Positions 1 to 7,500 of a DNA stretch of 9,618 nucleotides are shown in pieces. Positions within the stretch are counted from its first letter, which is position 1. Every line of letters begins with the position of its first letter. This DNA comes from Spirochaetales bacterium. GTDB taxonomy: Bacteria; Spirochaetota; Spirochaetia; SPDA01. Below the pieces are notes generated by a model. That model saw only the letters and a list, made by a program, of their open reading frames with translations. It did not search any database and was not told the DNA's origin. The stretch is taken from positions 1 to 9,618 of the forward strand of contig SPDA01000044.1 in NCBI GenBank assembly GCA_004525155.1, read 5' to 3'. Position numbers and translations under genes: made by a program.

Positions 1-365
1 CCGTCGATGCTCAGGCTTATGCGGCGGATGCCGGAGGCTTGAATTTTTTTTACTGTTTCGGCGGGTATGTACAGACCGCAGGGCGCCATGACCATCCGTA
101 AGCCCAGCTGAGTTCCGTAGGCAGCTATATCGTAAATATCGTCCCTGGTCATGGGCTCTCCGCCGGTAAGGATGATAATCGGTTTTGCGAAGGAGGCCAC
201 ATTATCGAGCAGTTTGAAGCATTCTGCCGTTGAAAGTTCGCTGATGCTTTTTTCTCCGGTGGCGGAAGCCCTGCAGTGCCTGCAGCGCAGGGGACACTGC
301 CTGGTCACCTCCCAGGCGATGAGCCGGGGAATCGGTCCTGCTGATGTACTGTCGGAGGGTCTCAT
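1..365 (-). CDS. ahbD: AhbD-like radical SAM heme synthase (N-terminal part, cut by window edge)
   Basis: Only the first 121 codons lie in the window; the gene continues past base 1. The product has a radical SAM core start: CxxxCxxC at C24, C28 and C31 ([16 protein letters not shown]), which holds the 4Fe-4S cluster that cleaves SAM, then TGGEP at residues 67-71 and the start of a SLSIDG strand near 117-122. The [10 protein letters not shown] form is typical of AhbD (also called NirJ2), which decarboxylates two propionates of Fe-coproporphyrin III to vinyls, giving heme b. The ATG at 363-365 overlaps the hemB stop codon (ATGA), with AAGG about 9 bases upstream. It lies two genes downstream of ahbC, which supports AhbD. 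NirJ of heme d1 synthesis is a related alternative, but no nir genes are visible. The C-terminal auxiliary cluster motif cannot be checked here. Confidence 0.85.
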   Translation of the reverse strand, partial: MRPSDSTSAGPIPRLIAWEVTRQCPLRCRHCRASATGEKSISELSTAECFKLLDNVASFAKPIIILTGGEPMTRDDIYDIAAYGTQLGLRMVMAPCGLYIPAETVKKIQASGIRRISLSID

Positions 366-1339
366 ACTGTTCCGCCTTCTTCCGCGAATTTTTTGGCAAA
401 ATAGGTAATGATAATATCAGCCCCGGCCCTTTTCATGGAAACGAGGGTTTCCCGCATGACCCTGCCCTCATCGATAAAACCGCGCTGCGCAGCCGCCACG
501 ATGCAGGAAAACTCGCCGCTTACATTGTATGCCGCCACAGGCACGCCGAACTCATGCTTTACCCGGTAGATGATGTCCAGGTAAGAGAGGGCCGGTTTTA
601 CCATGACGATGTCCGCCCCTTCCTCGATATCGAGCATCACTTCCCGCAAGGCTTCGTCGGAATTTGCCGGATCCATCTGGTAACCCTTTCTGTCCCCGGA
701 GGCAGGGGCCGAATTGACCGCGTCCCTGAAAGGCCCGTAAAAAGCGGAAGCGTATTTCGCCGCGTAGGACATTATCGGTATGTCCCCGAAGCCGCCCTTG
801 TCGAGGGCCTGGCGGATGGCCTTGACGCGTCCGTCCATCATGTCCGAAGGGGCTATCATATCGGCTCCGGCCTCGGCGTGGGACAGGGCCTGTTTCTGCA
901 GCAGGAGAAGGGTTTCGTCATTGTCCACCGTTCCGTTTTTAAATACGCCGCAGTGGCCGTGGCTGGTGTATTCGCAGAAGCATACATCGGTTACGGCGAG
1001 CAGGCCGGGGGCCGCTTTTTTGACCGCCTTAAGGGCCGTCTGGATTACTCCTTTAGCTGAATACGAATCGGAACCGGTGTCGTCCTTGTGTTCGGGTATG
1101 CCGAACAGGAGTACGGCGGGAATACCCAGGGCCTCAATTTTCCGGCATTCCTCTGCCAGCATATCGGCAGACATGCAGTAATTTCCGGGCATGGAGGCTA
1201 TTTCATCTTTTATACCGGTGCCGGGGCAGGTAAAAAGAGGCATGACCAGATCGTTTACTGAGAGGGAGGTCTCCCGGACGAGTCTCCTCAATTGTTCATT
1301 TTTTCTTAAGCGGCGCAGCCGCGTAAGGGGAAAACCCAT
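362..1339 (-). CDS. hemB: Porphobilinogen synthase (delta-aminolevulinic acid dehydratase)
   Basis: This 325-residue protein has the usual family length. It condenses two 5-aminolevulinate molecules into porphobilinogen in the cytoplasm. The two catalytic lysines are visible: K195 in [18 protein letters not shown] and K248 in [13 protein letters not shown]. The active-site metal loop [14 protein letters not shown] carries C120, C122 and C130, the zinc-type three-cysteine form rather than the aspartate-rich magnesium type. The start is supported by AAAGGAG about 8 bases before the ATG. The gene begins 12 bases after the ahbC stop, and its TGA overlaps the ahbD ATG, so it is part of the same transcript. 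It lies downstream of cobA-hemD although it acts earlier in the pathway, which is common in heme operons. The call is certain from the sequence motifs. Confidence 0.97.
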   Translation of the reverse strand: MGFPLTRLRRLRKNEQLRRLVRETSLSVNDLVMPLFTCPGTGIKDEIASMPGNYCMSADMLAEECRKIEALGIPAVLLFGIPEHKDDTGSDSYSAKGVIQTALKAVKKAAPGLLAVTDVCFCEYTSHGHCGVFKNGTVDNDETLLLLQKQALSHAEAGADMIAPSDMMDGRVKAIRQALDKGGFGDIPIMSYAAKYASAFYGPFRDAVNSAPASGDRKGYQMDPANSDEALREVMLDIEEGADIVMVKPALSYLDIIYRVKHEFGVPVAAYNVSGEFSCIVAAAQRGFIDEGRVMRETLVSMKRAGADIIITYFAKKFAEEGGTV

Positions 1340-1351
1340 ATCTGTGCTCCT

Positions 1352-2536
1352 TTATGCGATTCCGATTTCTTCGTCTGTTAGATAGCAGGCGGGATCCGCC
1401 TCCCATAGGTCCCCGCTCACCGCTTCCGCCCTTGCCCGGAAGTTTCCGCCGCAGACGGACAGGAAGCCGCACCTGGCGCATCTCCCTTTCACGTGGTCCT
1501 TTTTATTTTTCATTTTCATCATGACGGGATTCGATAGGTCCGTCCAAATCGCGGAGAAAGGCCGTTCGCGCACGTTCCCGAAGGTTACGTGCCGGAGGAA
1601 CTGGTCCGCGTGTACTGCGCCGTCCCAGCTCACGCAGCCGATGCCGTGGCCGGAGGAATTCCCGCCGTTCATACGGAGAAGCGACATGACCTCTTCCGCC
1701 CTTTCAGGGTTTTCTTCCTTAAGCCGCAGGTAGAGCAGAACACCGTCGGCATGATTGTCCACAGTGAGCACTTCTTTCGGCATGCCCGCCTCAAAGAGTT
1801 TTCTTGTTTCTTCCATTAACAGGGAAACTGTTTCCCTTGATTCCCGGTGGTCCAGATCCTCCTTGATAAGCGCGCTTCCCCTGCCTGAGTATACGAGGTG
1901 GTAAAAACACACCCTGGGAATGTCTTCCGTTTTCAGAAGGTTAAAGATGCCGGGAATATCTTCCTTATTCCTCTTGTTGATGGTAAACCGCAGGCCCACT
2001 TTTATTCCCGCTTCCCTGCAGTTGCGTAAACCCTCGATGGCGCCTTCAAAGGCGCCCGGGACTCTGCGGAAACTGTCATGAATCGCCTTAAGGCCGTCCA
2101 GGCTCACCCCGACGTAGGAGAGGTCGAGGCGCTTCAGTTCCTGCGCCATGGATTTGTCGATAAGGGTGCCGTTCGTCGAAAGTACAGCCCGTAAGCCGAG
2201 ACCCCTGGCATGGGCTATCAGTTCCAGGATGTCCGGCCGCATGAGGGGCTCCCCGCCGGAGAAGAGAATGACCGGTACACCGAAGGCGGCAAGATCCGAT
2301 AAAAGCGTTCTGCCTTCCTCCGTGGTAAGTTCCCCGTTATATTCGGTGTCCGCGGATTGGGAATAACAGTGTACGCACTTGAGGTTGCACCGCCTGCCCA
2401 CGTTCCATACCACCACCGGTTTTTTGTCCTTCGCGAATTGAAGCAGGTGGGAAGGAAGATTTTTCGATTGCCGGCCGTAACGCAGGGGATCCGAAGCCTC
2501 GACGGCTCCGCAGTATAATTTTGAAATACCTATCAT
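1352..2536 (-). CDS. ahbC: AhbC: 12,18-didecarboxysiroheme deacetylase, radical SAM (NirJ1 type)
   Basis: The product is 394 residues. It opens with MIGISKLYCG and LRYGR (1-22), the characteristic head of the AhbC/NirJ1 group. The radical SAM cluster motif is C50-x3-C54-x2-C57 (RRCNLKCVHCY), followed by SGGEP at 93-97 and a VSLDG strand at 144-148. The C-terminus has a SPASM-like auxiliary cluster region: C301 in GIGCVSWDG, then C353, C356, C362 and a late C384. AhbC removes the two acetate side chains of 12,18-didecarboxysiroheme to give Fe-coproporphyrin III, the substrate of AhbD. Its ATG overlaps the cobA-hemD stop (ATGA, 2533-2536), with CCGGAG 8 bases upstream. NirJ of heme d1 synthesis is homologous, but the paired ahbD gene and the absence of other nir genes favour heme b synthesis. 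Confidence 0.9.
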   Translation of the reverse strand: MIGISKLYCGAVEASDPLRYGRQSKNLPSHLLQFAKDKKPVVVWNVGRRCNLKCVHCYSQSADTEYNGELTTEEGRTLLSDLAAFGVPVILFSGGEPLMRPDILELIAHARGLGLRAVLSTNGTLIDKSMAQELKRLDLSYVGVSLDGLKAIHDSFRRVPGAFEGAIEGLRNCREAGIKVGLRFTINKRNKEDIPGIFNLLKTEDIPRVCFYHLVYSGRGSALIKEDLDHRESRETVSLLMEETRKLFEAGMPKEVLTVDNHADGVLLYLRLKEENPERAEEVMSLLRMNGGNSSGHGIGCVSWDGAVHADQFLRHVTFGNVRERPFSAIWTDLSNPVMMKMKNKKDHVKGRCARCGFLSVCGGNFRARAEAVSGDLWEADPACYLTDEEIGIA

Positions 2537-4062
2537 GTTTTTTCTCCGGATATGAAATAATTTTTTATGGCGTCTATCAGACCTGGAATGGTGTGTTCTT
2601 CGGCTTCCAGTATCACCTGAATACCTAAGTCCTCCGCTGTTTTCGTGGTCACGGGTCCTATGGAGGCTGCCTTTATGTCCGGAAGCCTGTCTTCCAGCCC
2701 TTTTGAGCGCAGGATGTCCACGAAATTCGATACGGTGGATGAACTTGAAAAGGTGACAAGGTCCGGGGTCATGGTCAGTATTTCCCTGATATCCTCTTCA
2801 GTGTAAGCAGGCAGGAGGGTATCGTACACCGGCACAGCCAGCACCTCCGCGCCCATTCCGGACAGGTTTTCCCGGATATAATCCCTGGCTATGGCCGATC
2901 CGGGCAGAAGTACCCTTTCTCCGGTAAAATCGGTCTTTCTTTTCCTAAAAGCTTCCACCGTTCCTTCGGAGGTGAATTTTTCCGGCACCAGGTCCGCCGT
3001 AATTCCGTACTGACGGAGTTTTTCCGCAGTCGCGCTTCCTATGGCGGCGATGGAGCATCCTTGTAGACTCCGGGCGTCTTTTTTATTTATGTAAAGCCGG
3101 TCGAAGAAAATCTCGACCCCGTTGACCGATGTAAATACTATCCACGAATATGATTCGGCTTCATTCAAGGCGGAGTCCAGTTTTGTAAGATCAGGAACCG
3201 GCGCAATCTCGATGGTGGGAAACTCCCTCACCCAGGCGCCCAGGTCCTTCAATCCCCTGGCGAGGTCCGAAGCCTGGGTCCTGCTTCGGGTAACGAGCAC
3301 GGTTTTGCCGAACAGCGGTCTGTTTTCGAACCACGTAAGCCTGGGGCGGAGGGAAACAACCTGTCCCACTACGATTATCGAAGGGGGGGTAATACCCAGG
3401 CGCCGGACTTCGTCTTCTATGGTATCCAGGGTGCCTTCCGCAGTTGCCTGGGAGTTGAGGGTTCCAAGGCGTATTACCGCGGCCGGCGTGGAACCGGAAC
3501 GGCCGTATTTCTTCAGATTCTGCACGATTAATGGGAGGTTTTTGACCCCCATATAAAATACAAGGGTGTCCACGCCTGTGCTGATTTTGTCCCACTGGAT
3601 GTCGCTTTCTTCCTTACCCGGCATTTCATGTCCCGTTATGAAGGCGACGGAAGTTGCCAGACCCCGGTGGGTAACCGGAATGCCCGCGTATACGGCGGCT
3701 GCTATACCGGCGGTTATGCCGGGAACGAACTCGAAGGGGATACCCGCCTCGGCGCATGCCAGGGCTTCTTCTCCGCCGCGGCCGAATACACAGGGGTCTC
3801 CCCCCTTGAGACGTACGACAGCTTTGCCGTCTTTTGCCTTTTCCACGAGGAGGGCATTGATGTCTTCCTGGGACATGGTATGCTTCGACGCCATTTTGCC
3901 GGCATAGATTTTTTCACAGGAATCGGGGCAGTGGGACAATAAGGCTGGATTTGCCAGATAATCGTACACTACAACTTCGGCGGCCTTTAAACATTCCAGC
4001 GCCTTAAGTGTTATAAGTGATTCATCACCCGGACCCGCTCCGACGAGCCAAACTTTGCCCAT
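2533..4062 (-). CDS. cobA-hemD: Fused uroporphyrinogen-III C-methyltransferase / uroporphyrinogen-III synthase
   Basis: This is a 509-residue, two-domain fusion. Residues 1 to about 245 form a SUMT (CobA) domain: VGAGPGD at 7-13 for SAM binding, RLKGGDPCVFGRGGEE at 84-99, and PGITA at 114-118. It methylates uroporphyrinogen III at C2 and C7 to precorrin-2. Residues from about 250 to 505 form a HemD domain: VTRS at 257-260, FTSVNGV at 310-316, a SSSSTVSNF strand near 439-447 and SIGPVTTKTAEDLG at 467-480. It closes hydroxymethylbilane into uroporphyrinogen III. The fusion would let the HemD product pass straight to the methylating half and so towards siroheme, which fits an operon committed to siroheme-dependent heme synthesis. 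The start has AGGGAG about 9-10 bases upstream, overlapping the end of the regulator gene, whose stop is 13 bases away. Confidence 0.96.
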   Translation of the reverse strand: MGKVWLVGAGPGDESLITLKALECLKAAEVVVYDYLANPALLSHCPDSCEKIYAGKMASKHTMSQEDINALLVEKAKDGKAVVRLKGGDPCVFGRGGEEALACAEAGIPFEFVPGITAGIAAAVYAGIPVTHRGLATSVAFITGHEMPGKEESDIQWDKISTGVDTLVFYMGVKNLPLIVQNLKKYGRSGSTPAAVIRLGTLNSQATAEGTLDTIEDEVRRLGITPPSIIVVGQVVSLRPRLTWFENRPLFGKTVLVTRSRTQASDLARGLKDLGAWVREFPTIEIAPVPDLTKLDSALNEAESYSWIVFTSVNGVEIFFDRLYINKKDARSLQGCSIAAIGSATAEKLRQYGITADLVPEKFTSEGTVEAFRKRKTDFTGERVLLPGSAIARDYIRENLSGMGAEVLAVPVYDTLLPAYTEEDIREILTMTPDLVTFSSSSTVSNFVDILRSKGLEDRLPDIKAASIGPVTTKTAEDLGIQVILEAEEHTIPGLIDAIKNYFISGEKT

Positions 4063-4075
4063 ATTATACGTCTCC

Positions 4076-4726
4076 CTATTGTTGATTTTGTATTTTATGA
4101 CGATACTCCGCGTATTCGGTCCTTATATTTATGCCTGTCTCGCCGACGCCGCGTATAATTATTTCCAGAAGTACGTCGATAGCTTCTTCCTTTTCATAAA
4201 TTGTTTCCCGGTTTTTTCGCAGGCTGTCCACCATGCCGAGGATAAGCCAGGTTGCCAGCTGGTTGTCCATTTCTTTTCGAAACACTCCCTCCCGCACACC
4301 CTGTCCAACGATGTTTCCCATAAGCGTGTAAATCCGCTCCTGAAGCCGCTGGATGGCTTCTTTTCCGTTCCGGTCGAAGGTATGTTCCTCCCTTTTCAGG
4401 ATCAGGTAAAAATGAGGGTGTTTCGACATGAATTTATGCAGATGAATCACAAAACTGCGCAGGTTTTTCAAAGTGTCATTCCGCGAATCGTAGGCTTTTT
4501 CCAGGAGGGAAAGGAGACGTTCCAGCCTGCTTCGTATAATGGAGAAATACAGATCTTCCTTGGAATTGAAATAATTATAAAGGGTACCCTTACCGACCTT
4601 GGCTGCGAAGGCAATTTCATCCATCAGGACATTCTGAAAATCTTTGTCAGCGAAGAGACTGCCCGCTGATTCGAGAATCCGCTCCAGTTTTTCTTCATTT
4701 TTATACGGCAAATTATCTGATACCAT
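4076..4726 (-). CDS. TetR/AcrR-family transcriptional regulator inside the heme operon
   Basis: This 216-residue protein has the length and layout of a TetR repressor. The N-terminal DNA-binding domain spans about 10-57, with helix-turn-helix residues 34-53 (LMDEIAFAAKVGKGTLYNYF), followed by FNSKEDLY, the family's typical junction. The rest is a helical ligand/dimer domain with no recognisable specificity. Residues 95-115 hold five histidines (H95, H97, H103, H105, H115). The frame stays open upstream to 4885, but that stretch lies inside hemC and reads as basic low-quality peptide; the ATG at 4726 has GGGGAG 7 bases upstream. The gene overlaps the end of hemC by 14 bases and ends 13 bases before cobA-hemD, so it is cotranscribed with the heme genes. 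I infer control of this operon, possibly through the palindrome at 8335-8348. The ligand is unknown; a porphyrin, heme or pathway intermediate is only a guess. Confidence 0.9.
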   Translation of the reverse strand: MVSDNLPYKNEEKLERILESAGSLFADKDFQNVLMDEIAFAAKVGKGTLYNYFNSKEDLYFSIIRSRLERLLSLLEKAYDSRNDTLKNLRSFVIHLHKFMSKHPHFYLILKREEHTFDRNGKEAIQRLQERIYTLMGNIVGQGVREGVFRKEMDNQLATWLILGMVDSLRKNRETIYEKEEAIDVLLEIIIRGVGETGINIRTEYAEYRHKIQNQQ

Positions 4727-5642
4727 GGAGGATCTCCCCGCCCCCTTCAGCCAGGATTTCCGATGCGAGTTTTTCTGCCGCCGCTTCCGCCTCGCCTGCG
4801 GTTTCCGCTTTGACAGAGATTGTTTTCCGGATTGACTGGGTGCCTTCGAGATTCCAGATGGCGCCGTCCATAATAAAAAATCCATTTTCGAGCCGCGTTC
4901 TGCAGCCTATTGGGACCTGGCATCCCCCTTCAAGGAAATGTAAAAACGCCCTTTCAGCGCCGGCGGAAAGCAGGGTCTGCGGATCATTTATGTTTTGAAG
5001 CAGGCCGAGTGTATGGTTGTATCCGGCCCTGGTTTCCAGGCAGATAATCCCCTGGCAGACGGCCGGCGGGAATCGCGAGTCATCCAGCAGTTCGGTTATC
5101 CTGTGTTCAAAGCCGGAACGGAGAAGGCCGGCGCCTGCCAGAACCAGACCGCTGCAGTAACCGCTGTCGAGTTTGCCGAGCCTTGTATCCACGTTGCCGC
5201 GGATATCGATTATGCTTATACCCCGGCCCAGAGAAAGGATCTGGGCTTTCCTGCGCAGGCTGGAGGTGGCAATGACGTCGTTTTGACCGAACTCATCGAG
5301 CTTCCGGCCGTCTCTGCTTACAAAAGCGTCCCGTGATTCCCCCCGGGGTAAAACTGCGCCGATTATAAGGCCGCCCGGAAGCTCGGTAGGCATGTCTTTC
5401 ATGCTGTGCACCGCCAGATCGATCTCCCCGGATAAAAGCGCGTCCTCAAGTTCCCGGATAAAAAGACCTTTATCGCCTATCGCGGATAAAGGCGAATCGA
5501 GTATTTTATCGCCTTTTGTTTTGTATATCCGCGTTTCAACTTCGAGGTCTTCTATCGACTGCAGAAGCCCGGTTTTAACCATGTCTGCCTGGACAAGGGC
5601 CAGCCTGCTTCCGCGGGTTCCTATAACGAGTTTTTGTTTCAT
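4713..5642 (-). CDS. hemC: Porphobilinogen deaminase (hydroxymethylbilane synthase)
   Basis: The 309-residue product matches the usual family length. It polymerises four porphobilinogens into hydroxymethylbilane in the cytoplasm. Visible marks are IGTRGSRLAL at 7-16, the catalytic aspartate D83 in HSMKDMPTELP, the ATSSLRRKAQ substrate-binding segment at 125-134, IRGNVDTRLGKL at 147-158, and C241 in LEGGCQVPIG, the attachment point of the dipyrromethane cofactor. The segment usually written PAVGQG reads PAVCQG here (C196). The start has AGGAGG 10 bases upstream and its ATG overlaps the hemA stop (ATGA). The 3' end overlaps the TetR start by 14 bases. Function is certain; only the C196 variation is slightly unusual. 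Confidence 0.97.
   Translation of the reverse strand: MKQKLVIGTRGSRLALVQADMVKTGLLQSIEDLEVETRIYKTKGDKILDSPLSAIGDKGLFIRELEDALLSGEIDLAVHSMKDMPTELPGGLIIGAVLPRGESRDAFVSRDGRKLDEFGQNDVIATSSLRRKAQILSLGRGISIIDIRGNVDTRLGKLDSGYCSGLVLAGAGLLRSGFEHRITELLDDSRFPPAVCQGIICLETRAGYNHTLGLLQNINDPQTLLSAGAERAFLHFLEGGCQVPIGCRTRLENGFFIMDGAIWNLEGTQSIRKTISVKAETAGEAEAAAEKLASEILAEGGGEILHGIR
4734..4739 (-). promoter_or_regulatory. Ribosome binding site that fixes the TetR start
   Basis: GGGGAG on the minus strand ends 7 bases before the ATG at 4726. It selects this start over an upstream in-frame ATG at 4885, which would put 159 bases of the reading frame inside hemC. The site itself lies within the last codons of hemC, so translation of the regulator may be coupled to that of hemC. 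Confidence 0.7.
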
Positions 5643-6907
5643 TGCCGGCCTTCCTCCTGAAGTTCGAACAGTTCATTGACCAGGTTTATAAATTCCAGCC
5701 GGTCGCCGTTATGTGAATGGGTCTTAAGGTTCTTGATGACCATCCCGAAGTATTTGCCCTGAAGGAACCGTCCATACTCTTCGATCTTTTTAAATTCTGC
5801 GGCCCCAAGGCGGTTCTTGAGTTTTTCAAGTTCGATGCGGTTGACCTCTTCGAATTTGGATTTCAGCAGCTCGATAGTCGGCCGCAGGTTTAGCGTTTTA
5901 AGCCATTCGTCGAACTGGGCCGCTGCGGAAAGGATCAGCCCTTCCGCTTTTTCAACTTCTTTTTTTCTGTTGTCCCGGTTGTGGACAACGACCTGGTCCA
6001 GATCGTCGATGTCATAGAGAAAAACATTTTCAAAATCTTTCAGGCTTTCATCAATGTCCCGGGGAACGGCAAGGTCAATCAGAAAAATGGTTTTCTTTTT
6101 TCTGAGCTTCATCGCGTCTTCCATCATGCTTTTGCTTATAATCACTGAAGGCGCGGCAGTGGAGGACACGACGATATCGGAATGAATCAGCTGCTCCTCG
6201 AGCTGTTCCCAGGGAAGGTGTACAGCTTTATGGACCTGCGCGAGGTCCCGGGCCCTTTCAAAAGTCCGGTTGATTATCTTTACATCGGTGCATCCCCGGT
6301 CCATGAGACCTTTGAGCACCAGTTCCCCGGTCTCCCCGGCGCCTATCAGGAGCACTGAGTGGGCCGAAATGTCTTCAAATATTTTTTCGCACAGTTCCAC
6401 GGCTGCGTACCCGACGGAGGAGGCTCCCTCGTTTATTTCCGTCTCGTTCCGTACTTTTTTGCCGACTTCAAAGGCTTTGTGAAAGAGCCGGTTCAATACC
6501 AGGCCTGTCAGACAGTTTTCGGAGCTTATCCGGTAGGCCTGCTTCACCTGGCCGAGTATCTGGTTTTCTCCAAGGACCAGGGAAAGCGTGCCTGCAGCTA
6601 CCTGAAAAAGGTGTATAACCGCATCCCTGCCTGCCCGGGTGTAAAAATGCCGGACAACGTCTTCCCCTGCGTTTTTCTGTTCCAGCAGAATGTTCAGAAG
6701 GTCATTCCGGGCTTTCGGGACACAGTCTACCGGCACCTTATAGTAGATTTCCGTCCTGTTACAGGTGGACAGCACTACTATCTCAAGGGATGGGTAAAGA
6801 GAACGCAGTAAACCGGCAAACCGGAGAATTTCCTGCTCGTCAAACGCAAAAAGTTCGCGTATTTCCACAGGAGCGGTAGTATGATTGATACCTATAACAC
6901 CGATCAT
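5639..6907 (-). CDS. hemA: Glutamyl-tRNA reductase
   Basis: This 422-residue enzyme starts the C5 route: it reduces glutamyl-tRNA(Glu) with NADPH to glutamate-1-semialdehyde. Landmarks are GINHTTAPVEIRE at 6-18, the catalytic C49 in LSTCNRTEIYY, SLVLGENQILGQVKQAY at 109-125, the NADPH-binding loop LLIGAGETGE at 186-195, DLAVPRDID at 278-286, and a helical C-terminal dimerisation region from about 315 on. Its ATG overlaps the sirC stop (ATGA, 6904-6907), and GGGGAGGG lies about 11 bases upstream. Its stop overlaps the hemC start. The partner enzyme HemL, which turns the semialdehyde into aminolevulinate, is not in the window. As the committed step, it is the likely point that the linked regulator and the HemX-like protein act on, but this is inference. 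Confidence 0.97.
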   Translation of the reverse strand: MIGVIGINHTTAPVEIRELFAFDEQEILRFAGLLRSLYPSLEIVVLSTCNRTEIYYKVPVDCVPKARNDLLNILLEQKNAGEDVVRHFYTRAGRDAVIHLFQVAAGTLSLVLGENQILGQVKQAYRISSENCLTGLVLNRLFHKAFEVGKKVRNETEINEGASSVGYAAVELCEKIFEDISAHSVLLIGAGETGELVLKGLMDRGCTDVKIINRTFERARDLAQVHKAVHLPWEQLEEQLIHSDIVVSSTAAPSVIISKSMMEDAMKLRKKKTIFLIDLAVPRDIDESLKDFENVFLYDIDDLDQVVVHNRDNRKKEVEKAEGLILSAAAQFDEWLKTLNLRPTIELLKSKFEEVNRIELEKLKNRLGAAEFKKIEEYGRFLQGKYFGMVIKNLKTHSHNGDRLEFINLVNELFELQEEGRQ

Positions 6908-7497
6908 CGCTTTGAAACCCTCCCCAGTATTGCCTGAATTTCAGGATCCAGCAGTTTTTTGAATAATTTTGATTTTTCTTCCTCGGAGGGCGAAGATTCG
7001 AGGATTTTTTTCCTCAATTCCTCAATCTTTTCCAGATCTTTTCCCAATTCCGGGTATAGCAGTGTCTCAAAATGTTCCCGCAGGGCCCGGGCGAAATACG
7101 GCGCAGTCCCGGAGGTCGATATGGCCACTGTCAAACGGCCGCGGTTCACGGAAGCGGGCACAAAAAAGGAGCATTTGTCCGGAACATCGACGGTATTGAT
7201 CAAAATGCCGGTTTTTTCCGCGGCTTCATAAATCTCCCGGTTTACCTCTTCCCTGTCCGTTGCCGCTATTACGAGAAAAGCGCCCTCCGCGTCCGTCGGC
7301 GTAAAAGCCCTTTTAGAAAGGTTTATTACATTATCGCCGGCCATTTTCTCGATTTCAGGAGTACATTCCGGAGCGACAACTGTAACCCGTGCTCCGGCGC
7401 GAAGAAGATTTTTAACTTTGCGTTCCGCCACCTTCCCGCCGCCGGCAACAAGGCAGAATTTTTGTTCCAGTTTTAAAAATACCGGGTACATTTCCAT
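6904..7497 (-). CDS. sirC: Precorrin-2 dehydrogenase (SirC / CysG N-terminal-like)
   Basis: The 197-residue protein has the NAD-binding loop VAGGGKVAERK at 17-27, then NTVDVPDKCSFFVPA at 101-115 with the family's key aspartate D104, and the STSGTAPYFARALR segment at 127-140. This is the precorrin-2 dehydrogenase/siroheme-synthase N-terminal fold, which oxidises precorrin-2 to sirohydrochlorin with NAD+. Short SirC proteins are often dehydrogenase only, while Met8p and CysG types also insert iron; the sequence does not settle which applies. The start lies 3 bases after the HemX-like gene's stop, with only a weak AGG upstream, so translation may depend on coupling. A second Met at codon 3 is a possible alternative start. 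The stop overlaps the hemA ATG. Confidence 0.93.
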   Translation of the reverse strand: MEMYPVFLKLEQKFCLVAGGGKVAERKVKNLLRAGARVTVVAPECTPEIEKMAGDNVINLSKRAFTPTDAEGAFLVIAATDREEVNREIYEAAEKTGILINTVDVPDKCSFFVPASVNRGRLTVAISTSGTAPYFARALREHFETLLYPELGKDLEKIEELRKKILESSPSEEEKSKLFKKLLDPEIQAILGRVSKR

Positions 7498-7500
7498 ACG

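Noticed and set aside
344..1060. A 238-codon open frame on the plus strand opposite hemB
   Set aside because: It lies wholly antisense to a certain hemB gene, has no recognisable motif, and its composition is what the reverse of a GC-rich coding strand gives.
3122..3907. Plus-strand open frames opposite cobA-hemD
   Set aside because: They are shadows of the certain two-domain enzyme on the minus strand.
4055..4669. A 204-codon plus-strand open frame opposite the TetR gene
   Set aside because: The minus strand encodes a clear TetR protein there; the plus frame shows no domain and no convincing ribosome site.
4727..4885. An N-terminal extension of the TetR frame up to ATG-4885
   Set aside because: It overlaps hemC by a further 159 bases, reads as a basic peptide unlike TetR proteins, and the ATG at 4726 has a well-placed GGGGAG.
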